Source: Seriola aureovittata
Lineage: Eukaryota > Chordata > Actinopteri > Carangiformes > Carangidae
DNA: 64,000 nucleotides
Direction of reading: 5' to 3'
Assembly: GCF_021018895.1 (NCBI RefSeq)
Contig: NC_079364.1
Coordinates: 13,818,385 to 13,882,384, forward strand
Shown here: in pieces, positions 50,598 to 61,791 of the stretch
Position numbering within the stretch: the stretch's first letter is position 1
Layout: each line of letters opens with the position of its first letter
Notes under the pieces: model-generated
What the model saw: only the letters and a program-made list of their open reading frames with translations
What the model was told of the DNA's origin: nothing
The model's database searches: none
Made by a program: the position numbers and the translations under genes

Positions 50598-53500
50598 TGC
50601 ACTAATAACAACCTGCAGCCAAGACATCTGACTGCTTTAATAGTTCAGCCTCATAAGCAACACACAGATGCATGCATATTCGTGCTCACTTCCTGATGGA
50701 ATAAAATGAATTAAATGACATTATACAGACTAACATACATGCCTTATTACCTCCTAAACAAGTAACAGATGGACTGATACATCTTACAAGCTCAGTAGTG
50801 CTTGGCTGATGTCTGGTGTTAATTTCCAACACTGATCGTAAGTATGATGAACCCAGAGGCTTAACGCCGTTGCTACTGTAGGTTTAATAATTTGTTCAGA
50901 AATAATCACTGCTGCTGTAATGCCACATCCGGTCCAGACACACACGCACACGTAAGCATCGAAGACAATTTCCAGTGGCCTGTTTCAACTCAGGTAAGAT
51001 AAACGACTTGTATATGGAATACAATTTTGTCCCGTTGTACCTCGAGAACAAGGGATGAAGAGAGTGAGTTATAAGGTGTCTGTGGGGCTTCCTGTCTATC
51101 CAGGGAAAATATATTCATCTAATAAGAACATCCTGCACCCTGCTGTCAAACCATTCTCTCATCCCTCACATGGCCCATCCATGTCATAACCGCCGCTCCT
51201 CCCTCACATTTATCACTCTGTTTTGTAATCTCTCTTTTCCACTCTGTCTGTCAGCCACTGTTTGAGTGTTTGCCATCTCTAGTTTAGACCCAGCAGAGAA
51301 CCAAGAGGTCTGCCTCACCAACAAGTATGTGATGAAGTATGCTCAGTGTCCACAGGCATTGAAACAGATTATTCCGCATTTTACATTTTACAAGAAGGTT
51401 CCATAGACAGAGATCATTGAAATGGACAGCTGCTGTTCAATGAAATTTAACTACTTGCTTTCTTGGATTTTTCTCCTTTGTTTAATCATCAAGAAAGTTT
51501 CCATGCCTACTTTCATTCAAATGAATAAGAAACATCACCACACATTTATTTTCAGTAGACATTCACCTGTAGAAGTCTCAGAGCTGCTAACGTTACCAGT
51601 TAAATAGTATAGACTTTATAGAGGTTCTTTATTCTTTTGATGTATGGTGCTTTTTATTCTGAATTCAACCAGTTAAGACATCCAGTTGCAGTCACATAAA
51701 GAAAAAAAATCGTAGGCTATCTGCAATAGTGGTTATCCTGTTTTTGTGTTTTTATCTCTGCTGAGGAACCAAACAAGACTCGAAATATTATTTTCTTTAC
51801 CCTTTCATCTTTTTTTCACTAGCCTAATTTTCCCATCTTTCAAGGTCTTCTAGTGTACACATGCCTATGCTGGAGTAGATGTGTTGGGAATAATATATAA
51901 TGTACTGTGTTGTATGTAGGAGCAGTGGACTTATGTTTATGCATACATATACACTGGCTTTCTGTTGTGCAAGTACACATCAGTACATATAGGTATGCCT
52001 GCATGTGTGCAAGCAAAAATGCTTACATCTGGTCATTTTTTTTGCAGACACCGTAAAAACATAGTAAATACATAATATGTGTGTATGAGTATATATGAGA
52101 AATACTATTGGTGCTTTGGTGCGTGCTCATCTGTAGCCATATATGAGTCTATCTGCAGATAAATCTGTAGATACTCGGAGATGCACAGATCTATATATTA
52201 AATTCATTTTCATCATATTTTGGCCCATCGATGATGGGGTCAAAGGGAGGATTTTGAAGATTGGATTGGGGGATGGGATGAGTTGGGGAATGAGTAATGA
52301 TGTCACACAGTCCTTCATCATGCTTATGTTGTATAATCAAGTGAAATGTTTATGCATCCACCAAAAATAATGGGCAAAAAAACAGAACCAAAGAGGAACG
52401 CATTTAGATAAAGATACTCACTCTGCTTTGACAGGTAACTTCCATTTACACCACACAGTACTAATATGAGAAGGATACCAAATTAGCATACAAGATGTGT
52501 GATCACTGAAATGCCTGAGAAGTAAAATAAGAAACTGAGCTCTGGGCTCACCAGGAAAACAACAGCATCAGCAGTTTGTTGAAATGCTTTAAAGGATCTA
52601 TGTTTATGTTTCCTGACAGTGAATTGTCATACGAGACAGATCTGTAGAGATACAAAGCTGCAGAGGGCGGTTGACCTCCACACACACCTCCCTCGCCCGG
52701 GTTGTTAAATCAGGAGGGGGAGGATAAGGGTGAAATTCAAAAATGTGTTTATTTTATTAAAATAAACAATTGGATATGATTGGATTCATTAATGTAGCCG
52801 TCCCTGAGTATAGGATGAGTCAACAAAAGTATTTTTCCCCTTTTTACGCGAAGAGAACAGAGGGGGATTTTGATATAAAAATATTCAAAAATTATTTTGA
52901 CCCACATTAATGCCACGTTCACGTGACAAGGGATCACTGGTAAAGATGGGAAAGATTCCTGTCTTGTGAACAATTAGGCCATCTGACAAAGACTGCTGTG
53001 TGATCACAGAGCTGGTTGAGTGAGAGTTAAAAGTACTGTGCAATGACAACATAGCAAAGGTCTTTGGCTGATGTGAGGCATTAATATTAGCAAGCACCAC
53101 GCCGGATATATCAGAGCTTTAAGAATCATAGTTTCCCAACTGTAATTACAATTTGGAAGTTGACATGAATTTACAATTCTGAAACTCATAATTACGATAA
53201 CGCTGACATGTTGTGTGTGCGGCATTAGCATGTAACTAACTAATAAACGAATAATTAACACAGAGACAAAGGACTGGAACTTGCAAAATGTATAATTACT
53301 TTCACCGTGTCTCTAGCAAATGAGTTTTAGTTGCCTGAGCTTAATCAAACCTGAAATCTTTAGGTGGCGGATGAGAAAAAGCAAGTCTTTGGAAGATACA
53401 AACAACTAACATATACTAACATAGAAATTCTAAGTGACCAGGTCTATGAAGAAACTTTCAACCCCAAAAGAATCAAATTAAATTCAGACATTTACTAACC

Positions 53501-55207
53501 CTACCCCTCATTTGAAACTGGTTTGTGTATTCTTGTGGTCTTATTTGGAAAGACTAAGTGGAAAATAAAGGCCACGGCACTGCGAGGTCAATCGGGAGTC
53601 AAACCAGAGCGATCAGACACAGAGCTGTGCCACATGGAGCTCACCAAAACAGTGTGTACTTTCAGTTCAAGGACAAGGACGTATCAGGTCACATTTCACA
53701 CTTTACAGCAACACACATGCACACACACACATCTATCTATCCTCTGACATTGTTGTATAGAATCAATCATTTGCTCCACAGTGAAGTGCGCATTGGCAGC
53801 TGCTTTGCATTAGAAGACAAATAGAGGAGAGGAGCTATTGGTCTGTATTGAATAAATAACAGCTAAAATCCCAGGTGAGTTCACCCAGTTAAACCACAGA
53901 CTTTTTCAGATTCTCTTCTCTACAGCCTTCACAGCGCCGTTTTTATCACACTAAAATAGCTGCAAGTAAAAGAAAGAAAACACTGCATTATGAAGTAGAT
54001 CATTTCTTCCATCTATTATTCATGCTTGAGACTTACACTCGTGGACATCTTGTGATGGTCCACAGCAAGGCAAGAGAATGGAAGCTAACGTATTTGTGTG
54101 ACATGCTCCGAGCAGCTAATACTGCTGCTTGGAGCGAGAGCTCTTTTTTTTTGGTCTGCATTTTATATATTCTTGATGGAAATGGAGAGAAGAGACACAC
54201 AAACTTTGACTTTGGATGAATATTGCAGAGGATAAAACATGGCGTATATGGACTGAGGTCTATTGGTGGTATGTAATGTTTCAGCTGAGAGGACACAGGA
54301 AGTTTACTTCCAAAGGAAAATCACAGGTTCTCTTGAGACTGTGTTTGAAGACTATGATTGCTGATGGATGGTCTTTAAAGATAAAACTGTGAAGCATCAC
54401 CATGACTTCCTTTCCAACTCTGGCGTGTCTACAGTGATGCCTTTCTGATGTGTTCACATCAGAGGCAGGAAACACAAGACTTGCATCAGAGCAAATAGCA
54501 GCTAAAGAGGCTGTGAGATAGATGTTGTTGATCGTAAAGTCTGAAATGCCAAAATCACATCTTATTTTCATCTTTGGCAAAAAAATTAATTGCAACTATA
54601 TTGACATTGCAATGTAATAATTCAATTTTGAAAATCGCGGCAGCTGTGATTTTTTATCAGGGGCAGGTTGTAGCATTTAAATGTAGTTGACATGACGAAA
54701 TGCCTTGTGTGAAAAATTTATTTTTGTGTATCTGCATGGTGGAATCTGCACTTGACCAAAAATCACTTCTACAAAGACCAACAGAGTGGTGAGTCCTTCA
54801 CATCACTTTAAGAGAGGTATCTCGGTATAAGTTGTAGAGTGTAAATGACAGTACGGCTTCTGAACAGACTTGTCTAATTATCCTATAAACTTCCAAGCAA
54901 GATTACAAACCTCCGTAGAAGCTCTGAAGTCAGAGGTTATCCTGTCAGCCTGTCAGCCTGTGAGGCTAACATTAGCTAAAGAGGCTACAGTTCAGAGCTG
55001 TCAACAATATCAGTCGGACTTCCACACATTATTTGACTTAACAGCAGTTTATCATTATTACCATAACTGACTAACTATGTAGCTGTTATCAATAATACAG
55101 CATTGCATATTTATCATGATCATATTTGAGTATTGCTGAGTAATGTCACGTAAAGTGTGCCACTAATATAGGTTAATAAATGCGAGCTACACTGATATAT
55201 TTTACTT

Positions 55208-55260
55208 AAAAAACAAACAAACAAACAAACAACAAACAAACAAACAAACAAACAAGCAAA
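55208..55260. repeat. (AAAC)n repeat
   Basis: About 12 AAAC units with one AAC slip. Confidence 0.96.
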
Positions 55261-56246
55261 CTTTGACTGATCGATTTAAAAAAACCCCAAGAGGACAACC
55301 TCAACAACACACAACTGGATTATTTATACCTGATTCCAAATATGTAGAACCTATCTAAGTTAGTTTAAAGTATATGCCTTATACGCAAATATCTTGTTAA
55401 AAGCCCATGAAAACTTGTTTTTCAGTAACATGAAGTTAAAGTCTGGAAAAAAAAAAAAATCATTAGGGACTCAGAGCTATGTGGATGTGGACTGATCAGA
55501 TTGGACCATAAACAAACATAAACAAACAACCCCACCACTGTCATAATATATTTATATAAAGAAAAATATAGATGAAAAATTCATGATTGGTGCTTGGAAA
55601 TAAGTGACAACCCAGAGAGAGGAGCACAGACAGAACCGTGCAAATAGAAATCTCTATTTCATCGTATAAAATAACCAAAATTGTTCTAACTTTGGCTGAA
55701 TACTGTGTTCATGTAGGACCCCATCACTTACTACAGAAAAAGCTGATTGAGGAAATATGTACTCAGGATATTTGATATTACAGTGTGTAGACCACTATAC
55801 AACTACAGGCTTGGAATTTATTATACACACAATAAATACAAGTGAAACCACATTATTTGCTCAGCCCTATTTTTACCCCAGTGACAGTGCTACATTAGTT
55901 GAACAGCGTATCTATCCCTCGACCCAAAGAGTTCCATGACAGCGACAAGTTTCTGTTGTTGACGATGACATAACACCAAAGCCACATCTAACTTTCATTC
56001 ACCATCTGCCTCTCCAGCTCCACTACAACTCACAACTGCTCTTACTTCAATCTGAAAAGGCAAGTAAAAGAAGCAAGCTAACTCTGATTCAGGCCTGACG
56101 TCTCACTGCCAAGTATTATGCAGCAGAGCACTCCAAGGTTGTTTTAAAAATCTATGAGATATTTTCGCCCCTGCCTCAAAATTAGAAACTGACAGGAAAC
56201 TTCATGCCAGCAGTCAATCAAACTGACAAACTCAGTCAAACAGACG

Positions 56247-56247
<1 letters not shown>

Positions 56248-56282
<35 letters not shown>
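56248..56282. repeat. (TG)n microsatellite
   Basis: Seventeen TG units. Confidence 0.95.
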
Positions 56283-56283
<1 letters not shown>

Positions 56284-56559
56284 GCATCAGTCAGATTTGC
56301 GAGGCTGTGCCGAGCCTGTCCCTGGCTGTCACCCTCACCCTGCAACTTCCGCTGTCCACCTTCAACCCTCCCTCACATCAATAATGGATTAACTTGTCTG
56401 AACTGCAAATGCTGCCCCTTTTAAACATAATCATAACGAGTCCCTCTCCTGGTCTGACGACAGGCTGGCTTCTGTACAGGGGAAGAATAATGACTCCTTA
56501 CACAGACACACCAGGCAGCTCCCAATTAAGGCCAGCTAAAATACTGAACACCTGACAAG

Positions 56560-56616
56560 CACACACACGCACATGCACACGCACACACACACACACACAC
56601 GCACACACACACACAC
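56560..56616. repeat. Imperfect (CA)n microsatellite
   Basis: CA units with CG and TG substitutions. Confidence 0.93.
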
Positions 56617-56726
56617 TGCAGACTGTTAACATGGAGAGGAAGGATGGGGGTGGATGAGGAAGCATCACACTGTGAACATTTATTAAAGAAGACATCTACA
56701 GAGGGTCAAGACATAAAGAAAGTAGC

Positions 56727-56740
56727 GGGGGGGGGGGGGG
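56727..56740. repeat. Poly-G tract
   Basis: A run of 12-14 G, unusual in this AT-rich window and prone to sequencing length error. Confidence 0.9.
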
Positions 56741-56903
56741 CATTCAGTGGTGATCTGCAGGACAGAGATTTATCTGTATCTGAGTGTCCATCGCGGCCCC
56801 ATGCCACAAAAAGAAAAAAAAAAAACAGCGTGCATTAGTAGCAGGTTGGCATGCTTTTACATCATAAACCGTTGGTTGCTTTCCCAAAAGCCACATCACT
56901 CAT

Positions 56904-56965
56904 AAACACACACACATAGGTACACACCCAAGTACACACAAGTACACACACACACACACACACAC
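56904..56965. repeat. Imperfect (CA)n microsatellite
   Basis: CA runs broken by AGGTA and CAAGTA units. Confidence 0.85.
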
Positions 56966-57200
56966 CCAAACACAAGTATGTATGAGTTGACCGGTGGAGA
57001 GAGTGGGCCAAACGCAGTTCTCAGCTCAATGGACAATCCCAGAGTTAGTAAGGGTTTTTAGGTCCAAGCAGCTTACCCAATCATTTATCAGATTAATACT
57101 TTTCATGAGAATAAACCAGTCATAGAGAGAGACATATGGAATGTGTTAAAATGTGCTCATCTGAAAACCAAAGAAATATTGCATAACCAAAGGTCATCCT

Positions 57201-57222
57201 GTGTGTGCATGTTTGTGTGTGT

Positions 57223-57265
<43 letters not shown>
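57201..57265. repeat. (TG)n microsatellite
   Basis: TG units with CATG and TCTG breaks, ending in a pure run of about 19 units. Confidence 0.95.
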
Positions 57266-57266
<1 letters not shown>

Positions 57267-57699
57267 TAGCACTGTAGCTTGTGTAAATGTTAAATCTGAA
57301 TGAAACCATTAGGATAAAAAAATGTATTTGGACTTCTTGGCCATTTATTCTCCCTTGAAATCACAGTAACTGTAATTGCGTAAATGTAATCACAGCTTAT
57401 ATTTAATGCAGGACTATAAAATAGTATTTCTGCAGGAATACAAAAAACAGGACTAGGTCAAAACCTAGTATATGGCTGGACTGCATCGTAGGCTGTTTGG
57501 ATTCTGCCTAGTGTCAGCTGGTTTCAGCCTCTTTATCTATTAACTTCTCTCTATTCTCAGTGTTCACATATACAGTGTTTTAATACAGCCGAATTCCCAA
57601 TAAAGCTGTTCTCATTTACATGTTTTTTTCTGTTTCTGTTGTCAGACAATGGTCCTGTAAATCAAAAATTGTGTTCCCTCAAGGTGGAGGATGATGCTG

Positions 57700-57916
57700 T
57701 TGCTGTCAAACATGACAGTAAGCTGAACATCTTTGGGTTTTGGACTGTTGGTGGAATAAAACAAGACATTTAAAGAAGTCACCTTGGAGTTTGGGAAATT
57801 GTAACAGGCATTTTTCACTAATTTCAAATGTTTTATAGACAAAACAATTGATCGGTTAATCAGAGTAATCAACAAATTAAGTGATAATAAAAAGAGTTGT
57901 CAGTTGCAGCCTTAGT
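57700..57916 (-). repeat. Dispersed 'gggctgcaac' repeat, copy
   Basis: The minus strand starts aaggctgcaac, with AACCGATCAATTGTTTTGTC and a CCAACAGTCCAAAACCCAAA motif shared with the family. It ends only about 60 bp from the donor of the upstream exon at 57975-58188. Confidence 0.7.
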
Positions 57917-57974
57917 ATCTAGCACTCAGTTCTCCTCCTTTGCGTGTTCATGTAAAGTCGTGAGTGAGCCTTAC

Positions 57975-58188
57975 ATTGGAGTCGAGCAGATCAATGCTGT
58001 CTAGGCTCTTGCTGCGGTGAATGCGGCCTTTGATGCGACGCAGAGAGGGTTTACCCTGGCTCATGGGCAACGAGAGGGTGGAGGTGGCAGGCATTGCCAT
58101 AGCACCAGCGCCACCAGTAGCACCTATAGGCCCATCTGAACACCCGGGAGCACCTGAGGGGGATGTCTCTCCATCTGGCGGGGTCACC
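57975..58188 (-). CDS. tjp1: Probable upstream alternative tjp1 exon
   Basis: A minus-strand exon of one base plus 71 codons. It starts VTPPDGETSPSG, passes a Gly/Ala-rich middle, and ends in a basic, Ser-containing block: SLRRIKGRIHRSKSLDSIDL, then LDSN. The acceptor has a strong pyrimidine tract ending gttgtag and the donor is gtaagg. It enters in phase 2, so a further coding exon lies upstream. It leaves in phase 0, so it fits tjp1 exon 2 exactly and would replace the MSSKASNK start. No other gene is visible between. The RSKSLDS core looks like a basophilic kinase site. A Met beginning MSQGKPSL inside the exon could be a secondary start. The exon is clear from its splice sites and composition; its assignment to tjp1 is inferred. 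Confidence 0.72.
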
Positions 58189-58500
58189 CTACAACAGAGA
58201 GACAAAGAAACAAAGGCGACATCAACATCGATTCAGGCACAAAATTTGACATCAACAAATCACAATGATACATTTATTCGCTTTTCATAATTTGCCACAC
58301 CTATACTTTTCCTGCTTGAAGTCATGCTCATGGACGCTTGTAAAAACCCTGCAAGAAATCTAGTTACCCATTTCCAGTGACAGAAAATCAGGGATCTTCA
58401 TAGCAATGTAGCTGTTTACTAGGTTTCTCCTAATCCCTTACCCAATCCCTTACTCCAATCACATTACTGCGGAGAGCTGACGATAATCAGGGTACTTAAA

Positions 58501-58740
58501 GCTGCACTAATCAATATGTTTGTATGAACAGTTGGTCTGTTTTCAGTTCAGTCTTGCTGCTCATCACTGTCATTTTCAACAAAAAAAGCTCTGGTAAAGA
58601 CAATGTCCTCTTCCTGCTCAGCCATAAACAGCAGTGGCTGGTGAACATAGCGGAGCATTTAGCAGCTAAAGAGCCACATATTTTTCTCAGGAGTTGGTGG
58701 CGACCAAAATGGAGCTGAAAGCTCAGAGGGTTAGAAACTC
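58501..58740 (+). repeat. Dispersed repeat (gctgcactaatcaatat family)
   Basis: Begins GCTGCACTAATCAATATG and contains CATTTAGCAGCTAAAGAGCC and CTCAGGAGTTGGTGGCGACC, phrases that I recognise from repeated sequence in percomorph genomes. It lies about 300 bp upstream of the exon at 57975-58188. Confidence 0.5.
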
Positions 58741-59616
58741 ACTTCAAAGCAATGTTCATGGCGATGTGTGTCTGATGCATGTGTTAATAACTAACACATT
58801 GGGCATGTCAGTTTTATAAGGGGATAAAATGTTGTGTTTACTCCTTGTCGAGCTGCCCACACAGTGGCCCAATCAAAAACAAAGAAAATCAGTTAATGCA
58901 TGTTCAAGTGTATGTATATATTATGTGTGTCACATGAATGATCCTGTTACATTTCATTTAAAGTTTTACGTTTATGTTTTATGTTGGGTCAGTTTCACAG
59001 TAACGACACAGCTGACTTTCTGGTATGTTTTAAATTCCCAAATGTGTCTGATGTTGTACGGCTTGTGGGCTCGACAACGTGACATAACCATTTCCATTTT
59101 CCATTAAATACCACACGGTTCACAATGACCATGTTTTCTCAAAAGAGCAATCCACACTGCACACAGTGCACGAGACACTGCTGCATATCTGTGGAAAAAC
59201 ATAAAGATGCCTGGAGGCTCAAAGTGACATAACTTTTCTCTTGCCATCTTTATTTTTTAAAGGACATACTCTCCTGTTGGCTGTAGTGGCATCCAAGCAA
59301 GTGTGAATAATTGGGCTGAATGTCAGTGGGTAGCCTGCAAATGGAGACTAGGTATGGAGCATCCACTTGTCTTCTATTATTAAGCCAAAATGAATCTGTT
59401 TTGCTTCTAACATGCCTGGATGAAAACAGAAGGGATTTCCAAAGTAATTTAAGGGAAAATTTTCGACTATCGACCCATTTCAAAGTTGCTCAAAAGAGGA
59501 AATGTACACCCTACATGGATGTGGTTAAAAGACTGTTGGTTAGCTAGCAGACTTACTGTATGTTGAATTTACATAAAATCATCTTCTCCAACAACATCAA
59601 TGTAGCCAGCCAGGTA

Positions 59617-59958
59617 AGAGCTGAATCAATTAATCGATTAGTTGATCAACAGAAACAAAGGTAATCAATTAACTTTTTGGGTCACTTTTCAAGCAAAATG
59701 TCCAAACATTTGGAGGTGTTAACCTCATAAATGTGAGTACTTTATGCTTTTCTCTGTTTTTACATTATAACAAATCAAATGTATCTGGGGTTTTCAGTGT
59801 TGGCTGGATGAAACAAGTCATTTTAACGTCTCTCATTGGTTGCTGGGAAATTGTGACAGGTATTCATGATATGTAATAAAGAAAATGATTGGTTGGTCAA
59901 TCAAGAAAATAATACAGATGCAGATTAATAATTGATGAAAATAACCATTTATAACCAC
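59617..59958 (-). repeat. Dispersed 'gggctgcaac' repeat, copy
   Basis: Contains AATTAATCGATTAGTTGATC at the left and TGCTGGGAAATTGTGACAGG further right, matching the body of the same family with insertions and drift. Confidence 0.6.
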
Positions 59959-61731
59959 CTCAGCTCTGCAGTGCATTCCTACATCATAGCATAAGCCTTT
60001 GAAAGAGAAGATGGACTATTTGTTGTACTTGAGATGTATCATAATGACAAGTCATCAGTCAGTTCAAAGCCTTGTACAAAAGTATTAGATGGTGTTAGTT
60101 GACGACACTTGACAGTCCTCAGGAAAAAGGATGAACCTACGGAGAGCCTGTCAGTCACTGTGGCCAAAGAGAAGGCTGGAACACATTCACACGATTTGAT
60201 TCACTGAAAGATGATCAAGTTTTTTCATAAAAATACTTTTATTACAGTCACCAAAAAGCTGGAAATCATTCAACGTGTGACTGTAACAAAAACAAACAGA
60301 TGAAGGCAGCACCATCATACTCATATAGTTGCTCTGTACTATCAATCCCATAAAGAGCATTATTTTAGGGCAATCACTTGCACGCCATTTACACACATAA
60401 CTGAATGTAACAACACATATACCAGGCGAAGTTGTATTGAAATTAAATTAGTCCTTTATTTTATTTACTTCAAGGCAGATTTTTTCCCTGTTTCCACCAT
60501 TGATAAAACAGGTTCAGCCACTCACAAACAACAGCAACATGGCGAAGTAACAAATATGACAGATCACCTTACTGTTTATCTCTGGCAGCGGCCAGTGCTC
60601 CTTGATAAAGCCACTCAGACCCAGTTAGCAGTAAAATGAGAACACATGTTGTGAATGGAGCCCATGAAGGGGGACAGATGCTGGCTCTGGGTGGGGATTA
60701 GTCTCTCCCCTGTCCACAGACACATCAACTTGCCATAATAGAATAAGAATACAAATAAAAATATATTCATCATCATCATCATCTGGTCATTTTTTTTGTG
60801 ACATGCTGTATGTTGAAAGTTAATGTTGTTTTATGTGCTTCCAAAAAAAGGCTCTTATGAAGCAATAACCTGTTTAGTGCAGAGTGCTTCAGTGACATTG
60901 CTGCAATACAATAATGCTGACTACCTGTAGCTGATCACTTACTCCAACATTGTCACAGCATGTATTGTAAGCACTTTCCACTTGCATTTAGACCTAAAGC
61001 TCTGTCAATACATGTTGCCTTTGCTTTTATGTCCAGTGCAGGGTATGGATTTCAAAATGTGTCTATTGATAGAAGGTTCAATAAAGGCAGTGGAGACAGT
61101 GTTTGCATCACAACCTCACATTGTAGTAACTAATTCAAAACAAGACAGAAACCTGAAGACAAACCTGTATATTCAACTTTACTGAAAGTGACTGTTTTTC
61201 ACATTTTCCCAATCCCTTTTCTGCAGCTGCAACTCTGTTTTGATGTGAAAAAGCAAGAAAACTCGAAGCAGTTCAACAGCAGCTCAGTGTGTCTTGTATG
61301 AGAGCTGCAGTGTCTCACCAGAATACTTCTCACTTACATAGAATGGAGACCCGTTTTGTATCTGCTTTGATTCATACCAAACAGTTTGATTCAAAATAAA
61401 CACATGTATGCTGATTTACTACCTTGTTGCCCCCGTGGAAAAATTCAGAGCCAAAGAAAGCAGTAGGCACTGCTGTTATACCCCTGCTCCTCTTATAGAA
61501 GAAGAAAAGTACCATGACAGACCATGCTAACTTCCAGACGTGGAATTACTCTTACTTTCCTTAAATTCTAATTAAACAGAACTGAGTGTTTTTTATGTGT
61601 GTTAAAGAACTATGAAAATCCAAAACATAAATTTTACTTGGAGCAACATGTACTTGGTTGCTGTACATAAAGTTATTATAAAAAAGTAATATACACTAAT
61701 ATCCCTCCATGTGGCTCACGAATGTCTTCAA

Positions 61732-61753
61732 TACACACGCACGCACACGCACG

Positions 61754-61784
<31 letters not shown>

Positions 61785-61791
61785 GCACACA
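61732..61791. repeat. (CACG)/(CA)n microsatellite with GTGCGCGC
   Basis: CACG-type units, then CA, then GTGCGCGCAC. The whole run is alternating purine-pyrimidine. Confidence 0.94.

Larger units (their letters stand above)
25931..57974 (-). other. Non-coding stretch between tjp1 exon 1 and upstream exon
   Basis: This would be intronic in transcripts starting at or before the 58-kb exon. Apart from the weak candidate exon at 27132-27218 I find no coding. It contains dispersed repeats (29570, 33996, 36321, 37990, 39645, 47248, 57700), many CA/TG microsatellites clustered at 44.9-45.8 kb and 56.2-57.3 kb, a purine-rich patch at 34379-34740, poly-A runs at 31384, 31427 and 33541, and scattered GC-richer patches (35530-35700, 40730-41000, 41790-42030, 47780-48020) that could be regulatory but cannot be shown to be. 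Confidence 0.7.
1..58188 (-). other. tjp1: tjp1 (ZO-1) locus, 5' half, partial
   Basis: Minus-strand gene encoding the membrane-associated guanylate kinase scaffold ZO-1. The exon series reconstructs PDZ1, linker, PDZ2 and the start of the next linker in the order of vertebrate ZO-1. PDZ2 reads [19 protein letters not shown], which is ZO-1-like; ZO-2 differs in this stretch (from memory of the family). From family knowledge, PDZ1 binds claudin C-termini and PDZ2 mediates ZO dimerisation and connexin binding at the cytoplasmic face of junctions. The 3' part of the gene is outside the window on the left. The right limit is set by the upstream coding exon at 57975-58188, whose membership of this gene is inferred from strand and splice phase. 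Its incoming phase-2 splice means at least one further 5' exon exists, possibly right of this point or outside the window. Teleosts carry tjp1a and tjp1b, and this sequence alone does not decide between them. Confidence 0.93.

Noticed and set aside
57975..58290. Plus-strand 89-codon frame over the upstream exon
   Set aside because: It is the shadow of the minus-strand exon, which has both splice sites and a phase match.
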